Source: Mesorhizobium sp. M1E.F.Ca.ET.045.02.1.1 (GTDB lineage Bacteria; Pseudomonadota; Alphaproteobacteria; Rhizobiales; Rhizobiaceae). Taken from it: DNA of 64,000 nucleotides. A model generated the notes under the pieces. It saw nothing but the letters and a program-made list of their open reading frames with translations. It ran no database searches and had not been told where the DNA came from. Made by a program: the position numbers and the translations under genes. The stretch spans positions 4,726,501-4,790,500 of the forward strand of contig NZ_CP034447.1 of NCBI RefSeq assembly GCF_003952485.1. Reading direction: 5' to 3'. Position 1 is the first letter of the stretch. The number at the start of each line of letters is the position of its first letter. Below, piece by piece: positions 19,808-28,073 of the stretch.

Positions 19808-20320
19808 TCAGCCGGTGATGGGTTTGGCGTAATAACGCACCGACTTCTTGCCGCCATGAATCACGGCATCGCCGACCTCGGCAAAGCCAAGCGCGGCGTG
19901 GAAGGCATCCGAGGCGGGGTTCGGCGGATCGGCATTGACCTCGCAGGTGACGATCGTGTGGCCGGCGCGCCGGGCATGGTCGAACAGATCCTCGTAGAGG
20001 CGCCGGGCATGGCCGCGGCCGCGCGCCTCGGCCGCTACAACCACCCGGTCGACATAGACGAAGCGCGGATAACGCTCGCGAAACCAGAGAAAATTCGGGC
20101 TGTCGTAGCGGGCGTTCTGATCGAAGCACATGATGAAGGCTTCGAGAGCACCGATGCGGCGCGTGTAGAAAGCCTGGCCGATAAGGAACGACAACCGCTC
20201 CGGCTCCAGCCAGGACAATTCGGCCGCATGTTCGTTGTTGAGGGCAAGGATGGCGGCCTCGGCAGCAGGCGAGACGCGTTCGATCGGCAGCCGATCCTTC
20301 GACATCGTTTCTTCCGGCAT
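19808..20320 (-). CDS. GNAT family N-acetyltransferase
   Basis: A 170-residue GNAT enzyme. The acetyl-CoA site is VDRVVVAAEARGRGHARRLYEDLFDHARRAG (about residues 90-120), matching the R/Q-x-x-G-x-G/A loop, followed by the strand IVTCEVNADPPN and the C-terminal GFAEVGDAVIHGGKKSVRYYAKPI. Its start overlaps the cutC stop (ATGA), so it is co-translated with cutC. Acceptor substrate unknown. Confidence 0.85.
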   Translation of the reverse strand: MPEETMSKDRLPIERVSPAAEAAILALNNEHAAELSWLEPERLSFLIGQAFYTRRIGALEAFIMCFDQNARYDSPNFLWFRERYPRFVYVDRVVVAAEARGRGHARRLYEDLFDHARRAGHTIVTCEVNADPPNPASDAFHAALGFAEVGDAVIHGGKKSVRYYAKPITG

Positions 20321-21075
20321 CAGGCCCTCGCGGCCGCGATGGTGGCCGCCACCTGGGTCTGGTCGGTCACCGTGGTGCGATATTCACGGTCGAGGTCGGT
20401 GCCACCCATGCCGACATGCGGGTTGCGGTAGCGCATGGCGCTCGGCACGTCGGCAAGCGCGGCGAAATGCATTTCGCTCAGCGCCGTTCGCCTCAGGACT
20501 TCACCGATATTGTCGGGCGCCAGCGCGCCGCAGCCAAGGATGATGATGCGCCCGCCCGCCTGGCGAACAAGCTGCGCGAGCAGATCGGCGCCTTCCAGCG
20601 CTGTGTCACGCTGGCCGCTGGTCAGCACGCGGCCGACCTTGCAGCGGATCAGCGCTTCGAGCGCCTCGGCTGGGTCCCGCGTCATGTCGAAGGCGCGATG
20701 GCAGGTGACGTTGAGCGGGCCGGCTGCCTGCGTCAGCTCGCTCATGCGCAGCTCGTCGACGGCGCCGTCAGCGGTCAGGCAGCCGACCACGACGCCGGCT
20801 ACGCCGAGATCGCGCAGGGCGCCGACATCGGCAAGCATCGACCGATATTCGGCCTCGCTGTAGAGGAAATCGCCGCCGCGCGGACGCACGATGACATGAA
20901 AAGGGATGGTCGCGCGTTCGAGTGCGGCGCGCACCGTGCCGAGGCTCGGCGTGATGCCGCCTTCGACGAGGCTGGCGCAGAGCTCGACCCGGTCGGCGCC
21001 GGCGGCCTGAGCGGCGAGCAGGCCGTCAATGCCCTCGACGCAGATTTCGATCAGGGGTTTTGGGGCGTCGGTCAC
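20320..21075 (-). CDS. cutC: CutC family protein (TIM barrel)
   Basis: A CutC-family protein, historically linked to copper homeostasis though its real activity is disputed. The product has LIEICVEGIDGLLAAQAAGADRVELCASLVEGGITPSLG near the N-terminus, then IVRPRGGDFLYSEAE, NVTCHRAFDMTRDP, GRVLTSGQRDTALEG and ILGCGALAPDNI, all family hallmarks. A GTG at 21075 gives the usual N-terminus; a TTG at 21096 adds seven residues. It overlaps the GNAT gene by 4 bases, and this pairing may be a conserved two-gene operon. Confidence 0.88.
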   Translation of the reverse strand: MTDAPKPLIEICVEGIDGLLAAQAAGADRVELCASLVEGGITPSLGTVRAALERATIPFHVIVRPRGGDFLYSEAEYRSMLADVGALRDLGVAGVVVGCLTADGAVDELRMSELTQAAGPLNVTCHRAFDMTRDPAEALEALIRCKVGRVLTSGQRDTALEGADLLAQLVRQAGGRIIILGCGALAPDNIGEVLRRTALSEMHFAALADVPSAMRYRNPHVGMGGTDLDREYRTTVTDQTQVAATIAAARA

Positions 21076-21244
21076 CAGTATCCATCCAGCCTGCAAGAGA
21101 GACCAGCCCTAGCATCGCGGCGATTGCCGCGGAAGCCGCTTCGATCGGTCCAGCGCGGGCTGTCGTCGAATTTGACGCAGAGCAATGCGGCATCGCGCCG
21201 CCGGCTATACGGATTGGCTTTTCTTCAACCTTGGGGACTTGGAA

Positions 21245-21612
21245 ATGACATCTCATGAAACGGCCAGACGCAGCGTGCCAGGCACGATCGTCTCCATTTC
21301 GTCCATGGGAGCCGCCGCGACGGAAAGGGCTTCCGCCGCAAACTTGAACGAAAGCCCGATCATGACGGGCTTCCGGCGCTGGGAGGCGCTCAGGGATTCG
21401 ATCTCCTTCGATATTTCCGACAATGATCTGAAACGCGTCTACCACGACATGTCCAAGATCGTGGAAGGCATGCTCGCAACTCCCGCCACAACCCCCAGGA
21501 GTTCGCGGCGCAGTTCATGGCCGTTTGCAGCGGTGATGAGATCGAATACCGGCAGGCTGCCCGCAAGCTTCACGCATACGCGCAAGCCCTCGTCGGCGTG
21601 GTGGTGCAATGA
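21245..21612 (+). pseudogene. Small hypothetical protein with an apparent frameshift
   Basis: The first 77 or so codons, from MTSHETARRS, read as a plausible soluble protein (GFRRWEALRDSISFDISDNDLKRVYHDMSKIVEGMLA). The following bases look like protein in the next frame: HNPQEFAAQFMAVCSGDEIE and then YRQAARKLHAYAQALVGVVVQ, ending TGA at 21610-21612. The switch falls near 21475-21490. The open frame without the shift runs into low-complexity sequence. Family not recognised. It may be one gene of about 122 codons with a single indel. Confidence 0.5.
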
Positions 21613-21654
21613 GCAACTACCGCCAGCGGTACCAGTCCGCGTCAATGCGTTCGG

Positions 21655-22086
21655 TCAGTTCTGCAAGATCGTGTTCTTGGCGCCTTGTTCGACCTGGTCG
21701 ATCACCAGGAGCTTGACCGGGTCGGCGCCGATATTGGTGGCCTGGTGCCATTGGCCGATCATCTCGACGATGAAGTCGCCGGTTTTGTAGGTGTTGCTGG
21801 CGCCGGTCTCGACATTGGTGACCTTAAGCGTTCCGGCCTCGACATAGGCGTAGCGCGGGAAGGGGTGCTTGTGCACCGGCAAGGTCGCGCCCGGCGCGAT
21901 CTGATAGGCCGAAACCTGAACCTCGACATTCTTCTGCGGCAGCGTGATCGGCTGGCCGGAGGCCGTGGTCGTCTTGGACGCAAGCGGGGTTACGACAACC
22001 GGTGTTCCGCTGCTGTCCAGGGCGTTGGCGCCAGTCGCGTAAAGGGCGGCCGTCAACAGCAGCGCCGATGCCAGAGTGTTTCGCAC
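21655..22086 (-). CDS. Secreted cupin-domain protein
   Basis: The GTG at 22086 follows GGGAGGA 6 bases upstream and opens a signal peptide (VRNTLASALLLTAALYATGANA). The mature part is a single cupin barrel: GATLPVHKHPFPRYAYVEAGTLKV holds two of the metal-binding His and the Glu, and GDFIVEMIGQWHQATN the late His. The 143-residue product is probably periplasmic. Such small cupins bind a metal and a small ligand; no reaction can be assigned. A longer frame to 22164 lacks a signal and a ribosome site. Confidence 0.8.
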   Translation of the reverse strand: MRNTLASALLLTAALYATGANALDSSGTPVVVTPLASKTTTASGQPITLPQKNVEVQVSAYQIAPGATLPVHKHPFPRYAYVEAGTLKVTNVETGASNTYKTGDFIVEMIGQWHQATNIGADPVKLLVIDQVEQGAKNTILQN

Positions 22087-22266
22087 GATTTCCTCCCGAA
22101 AATGGTCGGCAAGATCGCGCAGGAGCCATCCGTGCGCAAGGACGGCACGTTGGAAACCTGGCATGGGCTTTGGAAAACTTGGCTCCCCGGGCTGAACGAA
22201 ACGGCGAATTATGAGCTGCCGATCCCCTTCAGATCTGCGCCGACGAGCATTTTTGAGCGGCGCGTA

Positions 22267-22497
22267 CTAGCGGCCGATTTCCGTGATTTTTTGCCGGTGA
22301 GATCTGACCGCCTCCAGCAGTTCGCGCTCGTTGGTGTGAGCGTTTCGAAAAATGGCCACAACCATCACCGCCAGAATTTCAGCGCCCAGGCCCAAAGGAT
22401 CGAGCTCTTCATCCGCGCAGACCTGATTGAACACGCGTTCGCAAACATCCAGATCGAGAGGGCTAAGACAGGTGCGATTGAAACGCCGACGCAGCAT
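22267..22497 (-). CDS. Small hypothetical protein
   Basis: A 76-residue protein, MLRRRFNRTCLSPLDLDVCE at the N-terminus, then ERVFNQVCADEELDPLGLGAEILAVMVVAIF and a charged C-terminus (LLEAVRSHRQKITEIGR). Helical and soluble in appearance. The style (xxxVFxxVCxxxxLDP) resembles small proteins I have seen in rhizobia, but no function is known to me. Coding potential is moderate. Confidence 0.6.
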   Translation of the reverse strand: MLRRRFNRTCLSPLDLDVCERVFNQVCADEELDPLGLGAEILAVMVVAIFRNAHTNERELLEAVRSHRQKITEIGR

Positions 22498-22589
22498 TTG
22501 AGTGCCTTTCAGGGCCCGCCGTTCGTACTTTGCGGCGGGCCTTTGCTGTGGCCTAAGCGATAATAACGCTCATAGTAGCGGGGCAAAGA

Positions 22590-22892
22590 TTACTCTGCGC
22601 CTCGTGATTGCGTTGTCAATAACCCCAAAATCTGCGCACACTCGCGGGATCTATATTGTCCGGAGGTCATCAGTTGATAATAATCTTGCCGCTTGTTTTC
22701 CGGTATGCAAAAGCCGCGGCGAAAGTCCGCCGCCTCTTTTGGTGTTCTGGTGCAACCGAGCTTGCTGGCGCTGACTTTCAAGCTCGCCAGCGAGCATCCG
22801 AGCTTCGCTGCAATATCTTTCAATGGCTCGTTGTTAACGTATCCATCAAGAATTATCTTGCGGCGAGCTTCTCCTTTGAGCTTTTCGTTCAT
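22590..22892 (-). CDS. Small helix-turn-helix-like hypothetical protein
   Basis: A 100-residue basic protein. Residues about 20-45 (LKDIAAKLGCSLASLKVSASKLG) look like a helix-turn-helix of the sigma-70 region 4 or resolvase type. The rest is helical and charged. It lies in a locally lower-GC stretch (about 22.5-23 kb) with codon use unlike the flanking core genes, which suggests acquired DNA. A DNA-binding role is inference only. Confidence 0.6.
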   Translation of the reverse strand: MNEKLKGEARRKIILDGYVNNEPLKDIAAKLGCSLASLKVSASKLGCTRTPKEAADFRRGFCIPENKRQDYYQLMTSGQYRSRECAQILGLLTTQSRGAE

Positions 22893-23076
22893 TTCGTGGT
22901 CTCCTCAACATCGCTTTCACGATGCTGGAATCTATACGCACCAGTTTGAAGAGTGTCGTTATCTTCGCATCCAGAAACTTATCTCCGGATGCATTTCTTG
23001 CTGTAATCCAGCGTGATCGCCGATGCGGTCGACAGGCTTGCCAGATACCCGGGATACACCACATGATTGCGAGGGC

Positions 23077-24249
23077 ATGGGCATACCGGAATCGGATATG
23101 GCACCACGCGCGATAGACGCTAAGAGGCAAGACGAAGCGCATGCTGGGCAAGCGCCGGAGCGTGAGCGACGCCGTTGGCCACGCGACGTTCAACCTGAGG
23201 CCGCCCCACCACTCGCGCCGGTGCTGGAGCCGTTGTCCTTCTCAACGCTCAAACTGGCACCAGAGGATCAATTCACCGCTTGGCAAGCGCATGTGGCGCC
23301 GCTTGTCGAGGTCAAGTTGCCGGATAACAAATCGCGGGACGACGGCTTTCCTGCCGACCACACGGCTTGGAATCTTGGTGGCATGCTGATCGTTGAGCAG
23401 CGCGCGCCGGCGCACAGCTATATGCGTTCCGCCGCGAAGCTTCGGTCCAGCTCGATCGACCACTGGTATGTCGTCTTGCCACATACTGGCCGGTCATGGA
23501 CGGAGGTCGATCGCCGCGTCGCGGAGGGTCAGCCGGGCCAGTTGGAGATCAGATCGCTTGGCTACCCGTTTCGCGGAAGGACAACGGAATCCGAAAGTGT
23601 CTTTCTCTATTTGCCGCGTGATTTGTTCGCCGATGCGGCGGGGACCCTCGACGTAAACAACAATTCAATTCTGTCGGGCAACTTTGCTAACCTTCTGATC
23701 GACTACATCAACAGCATCGTAACAAGACTGCGCAATCTCACATCGGAAGATCTGCCCCGCATCGTACACGCAACACGCAGCATGATCATTGCCTGCCTCG
23801 CGCCTCCGGCCGAACATGCCGCGGCGGCCGAACAACTGGCGAGCGTCGCGCTGATGGAGCGAGCGCGTCGATACGTCCAAAACAATCTGGATGCGGCTCG
23901 TCTGACACCGGATTCGATGTGCCGGGCGCTCGGCGTCTCGCGATCTCGCCTCTATCAGTTGTTCGAACCGAGTGGTGGTGTTCTCCATTACATTCAAAGT
24001 CGCCGACTTTTGGCGGCCCATCTTGCGCTTAGCGATCCGGCGGACAGCCGGCGCATTGTTGAAATTGCGGAAGCCTTCGGGTTCAGTTCGGCGGCAAACT
24101 TCAGCCGGGCGTTCAGCAAGGAATTCGGTTACAGCCCCCGGGAAGGCCGCAGGACCATGGTATTGCCGCACCCGGCTCACTCTGTTTCGCCTGGCGAGCA
24201 CGAGAAGGCCTCCTCCTTTGAGGATTGGCTCAAGGCGCTTGGACGCTGA
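23077..24249 (+). CDS. AraC family transcriptional regulator
   Basis: The C-terminal part has the two helix-turn-helices of the family: LTPDSMCRALGVSRSRLYQLFEPSGGVLHYIQSRRL and IVEIAEAFGFSSAANFSRAFSKEFGYSPREGR. The N-terminal 220 residues are an AraC-binding-like ligand domain (DHWYVVLPHTGRSW, GQLEIRSLGYPF) similar to that of regulators such as FeaR-type proteins. The start is uncertain; MGIPESDMAPR at 23077 or the ATG at 23098 are both possible. No neighbouring target gene is evident, as it is followed by the duplicated hairpin region. Confidence 0.85.
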   Translation: MGIPESDMAPRAIDAKRQDEAHAGQAPERERRRWPRDVQPEAAPPLAPVLEPLSFSTLKLAPEDQFTAWQAHVAPLVEVKLPDNKSRDDGFPADHTAWNLGGMLIVEQRAPAHSYMRSAAKLRSSSIDHWYVVLPHTGRSWTEVDRRVAEGQPGQLEIRSLGYPFRGRTTESESVFLYLPRDLFADAAGTLDVNNNSILSGNFANLLIDYINSIVTRLRNLTSEDLPRIVHATRSMIIACLAPPAEHAAAAEQLASVALMERARRYVQNNLDAARLTPDSMCRALGVSRSRLYQLFEPSGGVLHYIQSRRLLAAHLALSDPADSRRIVEIAEAFGFSSAANFSRAFSKEFGYSPREGRRTMVLPHPAHSVSPGEHEKASSFEDWLKALGR

Positions 24250-24484
24250 GCAGGCCGTCGGCGTCGGTCGAGATCGGCGACGTTTTCATCAGAATGCGGC
24301 CCGGAGTTCTGCTGCGTGCCGGGTGGCAATCCCGTAACTGGGCACGGCGACTGCGTGGGCTGACGGCACCCCAAATAGCACAAGCCCTGGGAGAGATGCC
24401 GCGCCGATATCGAGATATGTACGCCGGGATAAGTATTTGGATGGGCAGCTAACGACAATGCGACCTCATTCGTAGATGTTTGCG

Positions 24485-24655
24485 ATGACTTAGCGGGGGC
24501 TCGGCACAGGCGGCAGGTTTCCAAGTTGGGGGGAATATCGCACCGCCTGTGCCGATCGCGCCACCGCTGTCCGTCAAAGATGGTGGCGTAATCGAGGTTA
24601 GCGTGCCGGGGCGGCCGGCTGGCGTTCATTCCGTCGCAGAATGGCTTAGTGGGGG
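24485..24655. repeat. Direct repeat copy 1, with 12-bp perfect hairpin
   Basis: This unit (ATGACTTAGCGGGGG at the left, CATTCCGTCGCAGA at the right) matches 24660-24823 over most of its length. It contains CGGCACAGGCGG (24502-24513) and its exact complement CCGCCTGTGCCG (24543-24554). The right half resembles the start of the LigD-like frame of copy 2. A third ATGGCTTAGTGGGGG lies at the junction, 24641-24655. No gene is seen from 24250 to 24765 apart from these repeats. Confidence 0.8.
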
Positions 24656-24659
24656 CCCG

Positions 24660-24823
24660 ATGGCTTAGTGGGGGGCTCGGCACAGGCGGCAGGTGTCCGA
24701 GTTGGGGGACATCGGATCGCCTGTGCCGCTCGCGCCACCGCTATCCGTCAAAGATGGTGGCGTAGTTGGGTAAGCGTGACAAGGTGGACGGCGACCGGCT
24801 GGAATTCATTCCGCCGCAGATGC
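24660..24823. repeat. Direct repeat copy 2, leading into the LigD remnant
   Basis: Second copy of the unit at 24485-24655, with hairpin arms CGGCACAGGCG (24678-24688) and CGCCTGTGCCG (24718-24728). Its right end runs into the first codons of the LigD-like frame, so the duplication took the ligase 5' end with its upstream sequence. The copies differ by scattered substitutions, so the duplication is not very recent. Confidence 0.8.
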
Positions 24824-25385
24824 CAACTCTTGTCGAGCGGCCGCCCCAAGATGAGGGGTGGGTTCACGAGGCCGAACTCGACGGCTACCGGACGCAGATC
24901 ATCATCGATACGGGCGGCGTGCGTCTCTACAACAAGAACGGCCGTGACTGGACGACAAAATACTGGCCCATCGCGCTGGCGGTCGAACTGCCATGCCGGG
25001 CCGCCATCCTCGACGGCGAGGTGATTGTGTCAGGCGTGCGGGGTGCGCCCGATTCCCCTGGGCTGGAAGCCGCGATCTGGAACGAGCCGAACCGGCTGGT
25101 GTTCGTCGCATTCGACATCCTCCATCTCGACGGTCGCAATCTTGCCTCCTTGCCCTTGCTGCAGCGCAAGCGGGCGCTGCGGCAATTGGTTCAGCCTGGC
25201 GCCGGCAAGATCCAATACTGTGAGCATTTTGAGGGCGACGCGCTGGCGCTCTTTCGCGCCATCGCGAAAATCGGGCTCAATGGCGTCATTTCGAAACGCG
25301 CCGACAGCCGCTACGAGAGCGGACCGTCTAAAACATGGCTGGAGACCGAATATTCGAGAAAGCCGATTTCGAATTGCTAGGGTAG
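24766..25385 (+). pseudogene. Degenerate ATP-dependent DNA ligase (LigD ligase-domain) remnant
   Basis: The product aligns with the adenylation domain of LigD-type ligases: LEFIPPQMPTLVERPP, DGYRTQIIID, LDGEVIV, FDILHLDG and GVISKRADSRYESGPSKTWL. The nucleotidyl-lysine motif, normally E-x-K-x-DGYR, reads EAELDGYR here, so the lysine that takes AMP is Glu. Motif V, normally WLKxK, reads WLETE. The reading stops at 25380; one frame over it continues EKADFELLG and stops at 25385, so there is a frameshift near 25355 and no OB-fold. It cannot be an active ligase. No Ku or LigD partner genes are nearby. Confidence 0.85.
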
Positions 25386-25662
25386 TCCCGCGCGGGCAGC
25401 GAGCGCCGCTGCGCTCCCCGTGGGCCGCAATATTTCGACTCACGTCTGGCGCTGCGCCAATTATCTGCGAATTGCTAATTTAGTAAAGTTTAATTAATGT
25501 TCATCGTGTCGATAAACGGCCGTCAGTCGCAGCTGAGCACGCATCGCGACTACGCCGCACACCGCGCTTGTTAAGCATGCGAGTTGAAAGTTTGCCAAGC
25601 TTGACAGTTATGCTATTTTTTGACTGAGGGAGACATATTGGCGAGGCCTATGGAGGTGGCAC

Positions 25663-27420
25663 TTGCATCCAAAGGCATCCGGCGCCGGCACGGAGAGTGA
25701 GGGGCCTTCCTCCAGCGCTCCAAGTACTGACGAAGCGCTTCTCGCTCACCTCTTGTCGAACACAGCCGATCTCGTGTCGTTCTATGACCGCGACTTCCGC
25801 CTGACGCACTACGCAACCAGACTCAAAGGCGTGTACGGCGGTGTGGTGACGCCGGGCGCCGCCATTTGGGAGGTCTACCCGAGCTTCCTCGATGCGAGGT
25901 GTCGCGACGAATTTCTCCGGGTGTTCCAGGGCGGCTCTCCGACAAGCATCGACTTGCCGCGATCATCGGGCGAGGCACCCCGGTCCGTTTTCGTCTTCGG
26001 CACTGCAAAAGGTGTAGGAATCATCGAATCGAGAGGGCAGGGCGGGCGGAGCGCAGCGGAGGAACAGGAGCATGTAGTTCTGCTCCACCAGGCGACGCAC
26101 GACGTGCTGACCGGCCTGCAGAATCGGCGGCGGTTCGGCGAGCGGCTGCAGCAGGCACTGGCTGCCGTCGGCGGACCAAAGCCGAAAGCCGCGCTGCTGC
26201 AAATCGACCTTGACGATTTCAAAGCGGTCAACGACACGCTCGGCCATGGCGCGGGCGACACGCTTCTTCAACTCGCGGCAGGCCGAATCCGCGACGCGCT
26301 GCAGGAGGGCGAATCCGCGTACCGCTATGCCGGCGATGAGTTCGCCGTCATCCAATTGGCAAAGGAGCAGCCCGCGGAAGCGGAGCGCCTTGCCGGATCG
26401 CTCGTCGATGCGTTCAAGGAGCCGTTCGTCATCAACGACATCCCCGTGTTCGTTGGCTCCAGTATCGGAATTGCGTTCGCGCCGGAGCACGGGACCGATG
26501 GCGAGCAGCTGATGAAAGCCGCCGACATTGCCCTTTATGCAGCCAAGACGGATGGACGCGGCTGCGCTCGAATCTTCAACCGTGCGATGCTGCTCTTGCT
26601 CGAGCAACGCGAGAATCTGAGGCGTAGTCTTCGAACCGCGCTGAAGCGCGGAGAGCTCTATCTGGAATATCAGCCGCTCATTCGGCCTCCTTCGTCGGTG
26701 GTCGGTTTCGAAGCTTTATTGCGGTGGCGGCACCCCGAGATCGGAATCATTCCTCCCAGCGTGTTCATACCGATCGCCGAAGCCGACGGTCTGATGGACG
26801 AGATTGGACGATGGGTGCTCGATGAAGCCTGTCGCCAGGCATTGACGTGGCCTTCCTCGCTGACAGTCGCGGTCAACCTGTCGCCGGCTCAGTTCCTTAG
26901 CGGTTCGCTGACGGACACGGTCGCTGAGATCATCGATGAAGTTGGAATCCGGGCCGAACGACTTGAACTTGAGATAACCGAGACGGTTCTTCTCGAGAAG
27001 ACGATCGACAATATCGATACACTAAATACTCTCAATGTCTTGGGAATACGCATTTCGCTGGACGATTTTGGAACGCATTATTCATCTTTAAGCTACCTGA
27101 AGAATTTCCCCTTCGATACGTTGAAGATAGACCAGTACTTTATTACTGACCTAGAGACTGATTCCAAAGGCCAAACGATCGTGCGATCGATCATAAATCT
27201 GGCGCACGGCCTGGGAATGAGCGTCACTGCCGAGGGCGTCGAGACGTCGGCGCAGGCACGGTGGCTGATCAAGGAAAACTGCGATTGCCTGCAGGGAAAT
27301 TTCCTGGGACAGCCGCTCGGAATCGAGGCAATTGGCGATTTCATCAATCGGGTCCCGCGGAGGGTGGGACGAGCAATGGAGGAACAAACGGGGCGGGCTA
27401 GCGCCTTGCGCCCTATGTGA
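25663..27420 (+). CDS. PAS-like / GGDEF / EAL cyclic-di-GMP enzyme
   Basis: A 585-residue cytoplasmic protein with three parts. Residues about 20-115 resemble a PAS domain. The GGDEF domain (about 140-305) has RYAGDEFAVI, where the first Gly of the motif is Ala, which is often still active. The EAL domain (about 325-565) has FEALLRW, VNLSPAQF, LEITETVLL, DDFGTHYSSLSYL, LKIDQYFI and AEGVET, so the phosphodiesterase residues all appear present. It begins with TTG after GGAGG at 25651-25655. It may make or destroy cyclic di-GMP. It precedes the kinase/STAS/phosphatase and glucan-synthase genes, whose synthase family is controlled by cyclic di-GMP. Confidence 0.88.
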   Translation: MHPKASGAGTESEGPSSSAPSTDEALLAHLLSNTADLVSFYDRDFRLTHYATRLKGVYGGVVTPGAAIWEVYPSFLDARCRDEFLRVFQGGSPTSIDLPRSSGEAPRSVFVFGTAKGVGIIESRGQGGRSAAEEQEHVVLLHQATHDVLTGLQNRRRFGERLQQALAAVGGPKPKAALLQIDLDDFKAVNDTLGHGAGDTLLQLAAGRIRDALQEGESAYRYAGDEFAVIQLAKEQPAEAERLAGSLVDAFKEPFVINDIPVFVGSSIGIAFAPEHGTDGEQLMKAADIALYAAKTDGRGCARIFNRAMLLLLEQRENLRRSLRTALKRGELYLEYQPLIRPPSSVVGFEALLRWRHPEIGIIPPSVFIPIAEADGLMDEIGRWVLDEACRQALTWPSSLTVAVNLSPAQFLSGSLTDTVAEIIDEVGIRAERLELEITETVLLEKTIDNIDTLNTLNVLGIRISLDDFGTHYSSLSYLKNFPFDTLKIDQYFITDLETDSKGQTIVRSIINLAHGLGMSVTAEGVETSAQARWLIKENCDCLQGNFLGQPLGIEAIGDFINRVPRRVGRAMEEQTGRASALRPM

Positions 27421-27530
27421 AGAGAGGAAACGATCGAGGCAGGTACTACGCAATTCTTCGAGTTAGTCCGTGACTTGCGCATCACGGTCGATCGTCTCGG
27501 AGGCCATCGCCCGCCGGGGCACAAATTCTG

Positions 27531-28073
27531 ATGGAACAAGCGAGGTTGCCGATGAGATCTGTTCATCATGATCTGGCTGGCGAGCCGACTTTTGAGCCCA
27601 TGATCCAGATCGACATGGAAATGAAGGCTTTTGTCTCCGCTTGGAGGCATTGCGATTATGTCTCGACCTACATGGCCCGCATGATCAGTCAAACCAGGTC
27701 GGATTCGGTACGGCACTCAAATCTCTTTTCCTCTGCCTTCAACGAATTACTGGAAGTCGTCTTTCGCACGCGCCATGCCGACGGCGAACTGGCATGCAGG
27801 GTGTCTCGCCATGGCGCGACGGATAGGATTGAGCTGACATTTCCTTGCGTGCCGGAGGAGCGCCAATTCTACGAAGAGGCCGTGGCGCAAGTCGCAGGAT
27901 CCGAAGCCAGGGAGCGATACCTTAACTCGGTATCTGGGGATCTCGCGCCCAGCCGGGAGGTCGTACTCCTGGAACTGGCTGTCGACTACGGCGCGACACT
28001 CAGGGTCGAGGAAGCCGACGGCGACGCGATCAAGCTTGTCGTGGATCTTCTGCTTGAGGGCCAACAGAGGTGA
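27531..28073 (+). CDS. Degenerate HATPase-like regulator, paralogue of the gene at 31614
   Basis: A 180-residue protein with the same layout as the product of 31614-32174. Around residue 61, RHSNLFSSAFNELLEVVF aligns with [18 protein letters not shown] of the paralogue, and near the end VVLLELAVDYGATL aligns with [14 protein letters not shown]. The second Asn of the N-box is Val here, and the G-box GLGL is missing, so ATP binding is doubtful. I take it as a member of the slr1658-type (SiaB-like) regulators that has become a binding partner rather than a kinase. It overlaps the next gene by 4 bases (GTGA). Confidence 0.7.
   Translation: MEQARLPMRSVHHDLAGEPTFEPMIQIDMEMKAFVSAWRHCDYVSTYMARMISQTRSDSVRHSNLFSSAFNELLEVVFRTRHADGELACRVSRHGATDRIELTFPCVPEERQFYEEAVAQVAGSEARERYLNSVSGDLAPSREVVLLELAVDYGATLRVEEADGDAIKLVVDLLLEGQQR

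Noticed and set aside
24177..24683. 168-codon minus-strand frame over the end of the AraC gene and the hairpin repeat
   Set aside because: Covers a non-coding inverted repeat, has no family resemblance, and its composition is not protein-like.
25601..25629. TTGACA at 25601 as the promoter of the GGDEF-EAL gene
   Set aside because: No acceptable -10 element at 16-18 bases spacing; left out as a called promoter.
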